64,000 bases of DNA from Cinnamomum chago (lineage: Eukaryota > Streptophyta > Magnoliopsida > Laurales > Lauraceae). Under the pieces are notes generated by a model that was given only the letters and a program-made list of their open reading frames with translations, was not told where the DNA came from and did no database searches. Positions 58,001-64,000 of the stretch are shown here, one piece after another (within the stretch, counting starts at the first letter, position 1; every line of letters starts with the position of its first letter). The stretch covers positions 113,972,001 to 114,036,000 of the forward strand of contig CP142453.1 of the NCBI GenBank assembly GCA_038049695.1, in the 5' to 3' direction. Made by a program: the position numbers and the translations under genes.

Positions 58001-59620
58001 TTTTATTTGACCCTCCTATCTCTTGCATATGCTGGAACTAGAGATGTTGAGAAGGTCTGTCCTCTAAACTATTGCCTGATGCAGCTAGAAGTCATAACTA
58101 GATGAATTATTTAACTGTCTTTTTATATCATTGTCATATAGGTTCAAAATCTTCTTGCATACTTTGTAGCACTCACCAAAGATGGGGGTGACACCCATCA
58201 GGGGACCGCTGTGATTGGAATTGCTCTTGTGGCTATGGCCGAAGAGGTGGGCCTTGATATGGCTATCCAGTCCCTAAAGGGCCTATTGAAGTATGAAGAG
58301 CAAAATATACGACGAGCGGTGCCGCTTTCTCTTGCTCTTCTCTGCATATCCAACCCAAAGGTGATTTATGTGTGTATGAGGGTACCTACAATTTTCGCTT
58401 CTTGCGGTGAAGTAATATGTGACTGTAGTTGCTTTCTTTTATCAGGTAAATGTCATGGATACATTGAGCGGACTCAGCCATGACATGGATTCTGAAGTGG
58501 CAATGGTATGTTCTGTTATGAACATGTGTAAAAGATTCAAATTACTCTCTTTTAAAATAAAATAAAATAAAAGATCTAGAATGGGTTTTGCAGTGTGCCA
58601 TCATATCCTTAGGTTTAATTGGTGCGGGCACTAACAATGCCCAGATTGCAAGCATACTTCAAGGCCTTGCTAAATATTACTCCAAAGAAGGAAATCTCCT
58701 CTTTTGTGTAAGTATTTGTTTTTTTTTTTTTTTTTTATTTATTTATTTTACTTTTCCCCCCCTCATATTTTGTTGTTACTACTTATCTTGGCTTGTACGG
58801 TGTAATTATTCATATTAAGTACTACTTTATACCATGTTATGTTCAGGTGAGGATTGCTCAAGGTTTGCTACACCTTGGGAAGGGGCTTCTGACTCTTTCT
58901 CCTTACCATTCCAATCATTTGCTACTTTCCCCGTGAGTAATTTGTTTCCATATGGCTTTTGTTCCATTCCAGCATTTTCATATAAATAATTACTCAGCGC
59001 TGAAGTAACTTTTTATAGGACCATTCTTGCTGGCATCATAACAATGTTGTGTGCATGTCTGGACATGAAATCAATCATTTTGGGAGACTACCCTTATGTT
59101 CTATACTTTCTTGTTCTGGCGATGCAGGTCGGGTTTCGTCCCCTCTTAGAGATTATTGCCTTATGAGCCATAGTTGTTGATTTTTCTTGACGTTTATCTG
59201 TGCCTCTACAGCCAAGAATGCTGATGACTCTGGATGAGAATCTAGAGCAGCTGGCTGTGCCTGTTCGTGTTGGCCAACGCCGCCAACCAGTCCGGACGTA
59301 TTCAACCCCGGTTGTGCTTGCAGCTGAACGTGCTGAACTCTCAACTGAAAAGTAAGAATCCTTAAGTCACTATTATTTTAATCTTTTATGATATGGTGTA
59401 CTAATATTTAATAGCTTATACTATTGAGCCACAAAATTTATAAAAAGGCTCACAAAATTATTAATAGACTTTTCTTTTATATCATCACTTGAATGCAGCA
59501 ATGAGTTCTTAATTATAGTGTCATTACAGTATCTCTGATTGCAGGTATATTCCTCTTTCACCGGTACTTGAGGGCTTTGTCATCTTGAAAGAGAACCCAC
59601 GTCACCTGGAGGAACATTAA
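38150..59620 (+). CDS. RPN1: 26S proteasome base subunit RPN1-like protein (N-terminally short paralogue)
   Basis: RPN1 (PSMD2) is the proteasome base scaffold that docks ubiquitin and shuttle receptors. Exons: 38150-38232, 38969-39089, 39192-39251, 40594-40661, 42378-42420, 42558-42623, 42794-42832, 42906-42988, 43970-44072, 44148-44222, 46831-46989, 54870-54968, 55037-55126, 55233-55373, 55854-55958, 56074-56298, 57941-58054, 58142-58360, 58446-58505, 58594-58707, 58847-58932, 59019-59127, 59212-59351, 59545-59620. All junctions are GT-AG and in phase: 825 residues against about 890 usual. Landmarks: [42 protein letters not shown] repeats at about residues 330-700 ([28 protein letters not shown]), C-terminus [16 protein letters not shown]. 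It starts where normal RPN1 reads ..LELYVERVQD, so the charged N-terminus is absent; small gaps occur after TRYL and near VRVGQRRQ. An intact, diverged paralogue is likely; expression is unknown. Confidence 0.93.
44938..45180 (+). pseudogene. RTE LINE 3' fragment in RPN1 intron
   Basis: [14 protein letters not shown] coding, an eroded LR-MCE and [12 protein letters not shown] segment resemble the C-terminal end of plant RTE reverse transcriptases. It is short and decayed. Confidence 0.5.
45467..45490 (+). repeat. G-quadruplex-like tract in RPN1 intron
   Basis: G7-C-G5-CA-G4-C-G4: four long G runs with 1-2 base loops on the RNA-sense strand, preceded by GAGAGAGAGAGA. This fits a very stable potential quadruplex. 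Confidence 0.75.
46012..46046. repeat. (TC)n microsatellite abutting a TGCAG
   Basis: About 17 TC units run directly into TTGCAG at 46046-46051, making a strong polypyrimidine tract and acceptor-like site. The in-frame 18-bp segment 46052-46069, ended by GTAGGC, could be a microexon. Confidence 0.9.
46417..46513. repeat. 25-bp perfect inverted repeat plus a third half-copy
   Basis: ATCATCTCTGTCAGATCATC (46417; the arm is 25 bp to 46441) is exactly complementary to 46472-46496, and CATCTCTGTCAGATCAT follows at once (46497-46513). It is probably a MITE remnant; the ends were not determined. Confidence 0.8.
48455..49395 (+). pseudogene. RTE LINE 3' half in RPN1 intron
   Basis: Decayed coding similar to the RTE at 24726-26996: [13 protein letters not shown], a [20 protein letters not shown] stretch near 48555, [14 protein letters not shown] near 48640, [14 protein letters not shown] near 49172. 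It ends in TTGTTGATGATGATG (about 49379-49393), the RTE tail. Confidence 0.8.
50706..53043. mobile_element. 2.3-kb solo LTR inside an RPN1 intron
   Basis: 2338 bp starting TGTTAGGCTCCG and ending GGGTCGTGACA, flanked by a perfect 5-bp duplication AATGA (50701-50705 and 53044-53048). There is no internal coding region and no second LTR copy. A TATA-like CATATAAGATG is near 51107, so its own promoter would read plus. The length and the GGGTCGTGACA end fit large-LTR chromoviruses of the Tekay/Del group, but this is not proven. Confidence 0.82.
51612..51790. repeat. Array of CGCTCGAGCG palindromes in the solo LTR
   Basis: TCGCTCGAGCGA-type palindromes lie at about 51617, 51637 and 51657 (20-bp spacing, separated by AATAGGGAGT) and again at 51705. 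Degenerate copies are at 51728 (GGTCGAGCGACC), 51759 and 51777. They lie about 500 bp downstream of the LTR TATA-like motif. Confidence 0.85.
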
Positions 59621-60662
59621 TGAGTCCATCTTTGTTGGTGAGTGTGGGATTAAGTCAGAGAGAGAGAGAGAGAGAGTTGATTGGCTCCAGTTTAGAGCTT
59701 GGTGAACTTCTGCCTCTTTTATTGTTCCCTCTATTGAAACATCAAATCTAATAATTAGAATAATGCAACATGATGGAATAGCTCTAGCTTCATCCATAAA
59801 ATAGGTTTACCAGTCATTGGCCTGTATGAAGCTGCATCGATTATCTTCTGCAGTTGCATCTATATGTGGCTTTCACCATTGCAGTGGAAGTGTTCCTTCA
59901 TCTATTATGCTGCAAGTTTCTCTAAAATGCTTAACACATCTGCATCTGTGGCATTACAGAACTTTTTGAATTAGTTGGATCCGCATTGGCTTTGTGATGC
60001 TTAAAAACTTTTAATCCATGATAGCATGCTAGGAATGTTTTTTTTTTTTTTTTTTTCATTCATTCCATACTTCAATTTCCTCATTTTACTTGATTTTGTT
60101 ATAGAAAAGCTTCTTGTTTCCTTCCAGAGCCATCATTTTTACTATAAAAGAAACTTCTAGTTCTAGTTTCATTGTGAAATTCATTTTCTGCGCCTTGTAC
60201 TTTTGAAGAAGTTGTTTTTAGTTGTCATTTGAATTGTTCCTTGCACTCATTAATGGTGTCTTTGGTACATTCAGTGTAATATATTGGACTAGTTTAACTT
60301 CAAAAAGTTTTTTCATTTTAGTGTAAAATATTCGGGCTCTTTTTAACTTACTAAGGGTGTTCTAGTTAGTTTCTCACATGCGCTTGTGCATCCACACACA
60401 CCTACACCTTTAAAAGGTAAGATACCATGAAATATATGAACCCATTTACTTAAAAAAAAAATGTTCTTCACCTTTTCAACTAACTGTGTTCTCGACCATA
60501 TGCATCTGTTTAGCTTAAAGTATGTGCTAGTATCAAACACCCCCTACTAGTTTCTGTTCTGATTTTCTCATCTTTGTTATTTTGGTGTGATGTGCTTCTT
60601 CTGTTATTCTGCGGAGAATGTTCTTTTTAAGTAACAGCAGGCTTCTGAAATCCTTGTTTCAG
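59621..60662 (+). other. 3' flank of the RPN1-like gene
   Basis: Contains the presumed 3' UTR with a (GA)8 tract at about 59659 and AT-rich sequence beyond. No further coding exon was seen before 60663. Confidence 0.5.
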
Positions 60663-61090
60663 GGAAATAATAGAAAATTATGCAGATAGTCTTTGTAAAC
60701 AGTGATGTAGCAAGGGCATTATCCTTGAAGGAGAGTTCCATATCAGCTGCAAGATACTTTTTTTTTTTCCTTTGGACCCTGTCACCAATTGCCAAGAGGC
60801 TCTTACATTGGTATAAATGGTGAAGCTATATTTTTTCCTCCACCTTGGGTGCCTATGATTCTATGAACACGTGTGGGGCAGGTGATGCTTATGCATCAGA
60901 CATTCTTTACAGCATTCTTAGGGGAACCTCAGACTTGAAAGGCATAGGCATGTTAGCATCTTAAGTTGCAGCTTTTGTGGATGGTCAGCATGGAATGCGT
61001 CCTCGGGTTCAAGATACTGTTGATTTGGCAGAATCACTTGCCTTTCAACTTGAAAGCTCCAAACATATTCCGATGTTGGGTCTGATCACA
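60663..61090 (+). pseudogene. pfkB-type carbohydrate kinase, C-terminal pseudogene fragment
   Basis: Following an acceptor-like TTGTTTCAG, the plus strand encodes EIIENYADSLCKQ, then in other frames KESSISAARY-like and RGSYIGINGEAIFF-like segments. The diagnostic pfkB anion-hole motif follows, with NTCGAGDAYASDILYSILRG, DLKGIGMLAS and VQDTVDLAESLAFQLESS. Several frameshifts and a TAA at 60962-60964 interrupt it. In the family this segment holds the catalytic Asp of GAGD. The pattern is closest to chloroplast-type pfkB kinases of the NARA5 group as I recall them. The upstream two thirds of the kinase are not in the window. Confidence 0.72.
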
Positions 61091-63258
61091 TTTCCAGCGT
61101 GTGACCTCACTTGTTAAACTTTGTACCATAGGACTGAAATACTATTGTAGCTTTGTACACTTATATTTGTAGTTTCAATTTTCATTCAGTTCAATGATTA
61201 TCATGAATTCATGATTAATGTGTCAGTTAGCACCTAGTCTGTTGCTTAGATATGGCAACTTGAATCAAGACACAATCTCACCCAAAAACTTGTGTTGGAG
61301 CACGTCCATTATCAGGTCAAAGAAACAACTGGAATAATCAGTTCAAACAGTACAAGTACTGTACGCGGAGAGCATTTAAACTAAACTTGCTGCTAATTGA
61401 CGGCCAGTTTTAGTTGAAGGAAAAAAAAAAAAAAAAAAACCCTCATAAACAATCCCAACTTGTTGAGCTTCACCTTAGGTGAGAACGAAGAATTGACGAT
61501 AATCAGTGATCAAAATTGATCGCCCCTAGTGGATAGACACTACTGTAGTCTCCCTAGCACACCAAGCCACCAGCTAGAAAGAAGTGAAGGATGGTTATCA
61601 AAATTGATATTGCTTACACCCCTATTTCTTCCCATTTTTACTTCAAAAAAGTTCATGATGCACCAGGGAGTTGGAACATTTGCCAAATTTGTTTATTAGA
61701 TTTTGCAGAAAGCAAAGAGACAAGACAGATATCAAGTGTCGTCACGTCGATAATGGAAATGCAGTGATGAGTCGGAGCGAAGAGAAGTATATACATTTGG
61801 ACAATGGCAGTTAGATAAAGAAAACCATTTGTGCGAGAGATGCTAAATGCACACACAAAATTTCTCTCTACACACTGCTTCTCTTTACACACCACATATT
61901 TTCTAAACTACCCTAACATTTACTCTCTCAACTTCTCTCAGTACCTCCCTCCCTCCCTCCCTCTCCCAGTCTCTCTCTTTGTCGGCCTATGCCTGCCGCC
62001 CGCTCTCCCTCACCCCCTTTGATGATGTTGTCGGAGGGAGCGGTGATGACTGGGGTAGGTAGAAAGAAGTTGGATATATAGAGAGTTTGATAGATGTCCT
62101 TTTAGATAATTTCCTACATGGGTATTTTGGTCAAAATTTTTTTGTAGTGTAATGAGAGCAATTTTGTGAGTTCATTTAGCACCTCTTTGGTTGTGCCGAG
62201 CTTTTGGTGTTTTGGTTACTTGAAGTACCATAGTGGTGACCTGGCCCATTAAGTCCTACTAGGCCTAGAAACAAGGTAATCCAACCTAATGAAAGACTTG
62301 GGTCGACCATGGTCAAGCCCAATAAACTGCAAATTAAATAGCTTTTCAATAGGATAAGCCGGGGGGTGCTCAGCACGATATACCCTTGCACTGCAAAATA
62401 AATAATCATATATTAAAAAAAGTTACATTTTTTCTATAGGACAAGTTAGTAGTTGCCCGAGCAGTGGAGAGAGAATATGGAACATTTGAAAAAAAATGTA
62501 TATTTGTCCGTTAAAATTGAAGCCAAATCCGTTGGATTTAATATAGAGGATTTTACCAAAAAAAACACATTAAAGAACCAGTGGGCCAAAAGAAACACTT
62601 TAACCGACGTCACACCATATCAGTCATTTTGCCTGAAAAGGTGTTTTTTTTTAGGACTTTCAACTAGCGTCCCTAGAGACCTTATTTTTATGAAGGTAAG
62701 GGTCCCTAGGGACCCTGCGGCGGACACGAGTTAGAACAAAAGAGCCATTTTCTGCGATTTCTCTGTCAAGGCTTACATTTCGCCATCTGCGCCCGTTTGT
62801 CCCTCGAACAACTGTGGTCCCCTCAACATCCGGTTCGGCTGCTTCTCCTGCTCCTTGCCCTCCTACCAACTGTGGTCCCCTCCCACACGTTTTTGTCGAA
62901 TGTTTGTCGAAGGTACGATGCTCCCCTTTGCCCTTTTATGACTGTATTGTCGTCTAAGATAAACCCTTATTACATCTCCATGCCTTTTTGTTTGGTTAAT
63001 GTTTCCTTATGGCAAACATCTACTCTCCACTCTAAAATCACTTTATAAAAGGGTCTTCGTTTTCCTTGAGTAACAATACCCCTCATAGCAAGAAAAATGC
63101 CCTAAAAATGGCGTTTGTCTTTTCTGAAATGCATCTTCTACTTTATATTGTATCTGGTTCTTAATGGCTTGCCAAAGGCAAATGCATGATCTGGTGACAA
63201 TGAACATTTTTACGCCTGTGATGTTCAGGTACTTGTCTTAGGATGGTATTATTTTTCT
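61091..63258. other. Intergenic DNA with low-complexity and a palindrome
   Basis: A18 near 61421, CTCC-rich tract at 61930-62000, and the perfect palindrome GGGTCCCTAGGGACCC (about 62699-62714). No recognised gene. Confidence 0.5.
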
Positions 63259-63471
63259 TTGTTAAGTAGGATGGGGGTTAATGGCTATTTGGGGGAACTG
63301 ATACCAAGATCTTGCCAACCCAGAGATATACCCAAGTCATGTGATGAGTTAGAGCTTGTTGAGACCATCACATTCCATGGATCAAATGGGAGCTTGAAAC
63401 ACCCAACACGCTCTACCCGTAGTGTAGCCAGTATCAGTCTACCCGAAACAGAGCATGGGATCCAAATATAA
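63259..63471 (+). other. Exon-like open frame of unknown function
   Basis: Seventy codons ending in TAA. From about GDELIPRSC-like sequence onward it is balanced and Ser/Thr/Glu-rich (DIPKSCDELELVETITF, SNGSLKHPTRSTRSVAS), unlike the AT-rich surroundings. An acceptor-like TTGTTAAGTAG precedes it. It could be a terminal exon or a gene fragment; I do not recognise it and find no partner exons. Confidence 0.3.
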
Positions 63472-64000
63472 CTGTTTTTCCAATCTCATGAAGTTAATAG
63501 TTATTTATTTATTTATTTTTGATATAGCAGTGTATCCATACATATTCATATCTTACAACTATAGAGTAATTATTAATTTTAGCATATGATAATTATAGTC
63601 TCATCTCATCAGTCTTTGGTTTGCTTAATCTTATCAATCTAGGGTTGTCTTAATGAGTTTTAGTAACAACATCCTATAGTGCTGTTTGGTAGAGGAATTG
63701 GGCAGGTTTTAGGAAGAAAAGCCACACAGCCGTGTGGTGAGCACAGAGCAAACTATTCCGTCGCCTTTTTAGGAAGAAAAAACCATTGAACTTACAAGAA
63801 TTTGAAATTATTGGACAGCACAAATCTATCCTAAAACAATGGGGTACTCAATTCTAGGACCCATTTCACTAAGGGTCCAGAGCTTTCACATGTGCACAAC
63901 ATGGTCCGAATTAAAGTCATTAGTAGAAATAAGAAAGATTACCCAGGCACTAGAGGATACATGGTGATGCCCCAGTCATTCTTTATGTGGTGGAGATCAG
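63472..64000. other. Intergenic DNA without recognised features
   Basis: AT-rich, with (ATTT)n at about 63500-63518. Nothing further recognised. Confidence 0.5.

Noticed and set aside
62797..63048. Hydrophobic small protein on the plus strand
   Set aside because: Leucine-rich only because of CTCCTGCTCC-type low complexity; no flanking gene structure.

Overview
The window is nuclear DNA of a flowering plant, most likely a eudicot or other non-grass: it has GT-AG introns, AT-rich intergenic DNA, plant gene families (p24/GOLD cargo receptor, F-box/DUF295, RPN1) and dense plant transposons. I see no tRNA or rRNA genes, CRISPR array or operon-like structure. I cannot name the species.

Layout. 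1-1023: first coding exon (minus strand) of a p24-beta secretory-pathway protein whose other exons lie beyond the left edge. 1646-2236: a small hAT-like element. 2842-13978: a complete Ty3/Gypsy retrotransposon of the Tat lineage (minus strand) with 640-bp LTRs, a 5-bp target duplication, PBS, PPT, gag-pol with a second, archaeal-type RNase H, and, between integrase and the 3' LTR, an oppositely transcribed spliced ORF and a 58-bp tandem repeat array. 14779-20100: a SINE split by a hAT MITE, an L1-type LINE remnant and anonymous DNA. 20131-21186: an intact intronless F-box/DUF295 gene (minus strand). 23049-37010: mostly transposon debris, namely an internally deleted Copia element, a decayed RTE LINE, a long-TIR MITE, a MITE nested in a MITE, a Helitron terminus, tandem repeats and a SINE. 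A possible 83-residue two-exon gene sits among these at 33100-33495 (minus strand).

38150-59620 holds the main gene, a plus-strand paralogue of the 26S proteasome base subunit RPN1. It is assembled here from 24 coding exons, all with GT-AG junctions and kept in frame to a normal C-terminus (825 residues). It starts inside the usual protein, so it lacks the charged N-terminal extension. One 7.9-kb intron carries an RTE fragment and a 2.3-kb solo LTR. 60663-61090 is the decayed C-terminal part of a pfkB-type sugar kinase gene. The remainder to 64000 is largely anonymous.

The genes do not form a pathway: a secretory cargo receptor, an F-box protein and a proteasome subunit are separate housekeeping or regulatory loci divided by transposons. 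The most unusual parts are the antisense spliced ORF and dimeric 58-bp repeat of the Tat element, the N-terminally short RPN1 paralogue, the palindrome array in the solo LTR, and the small two-exon reading frame at 33.1-33.5 kb.
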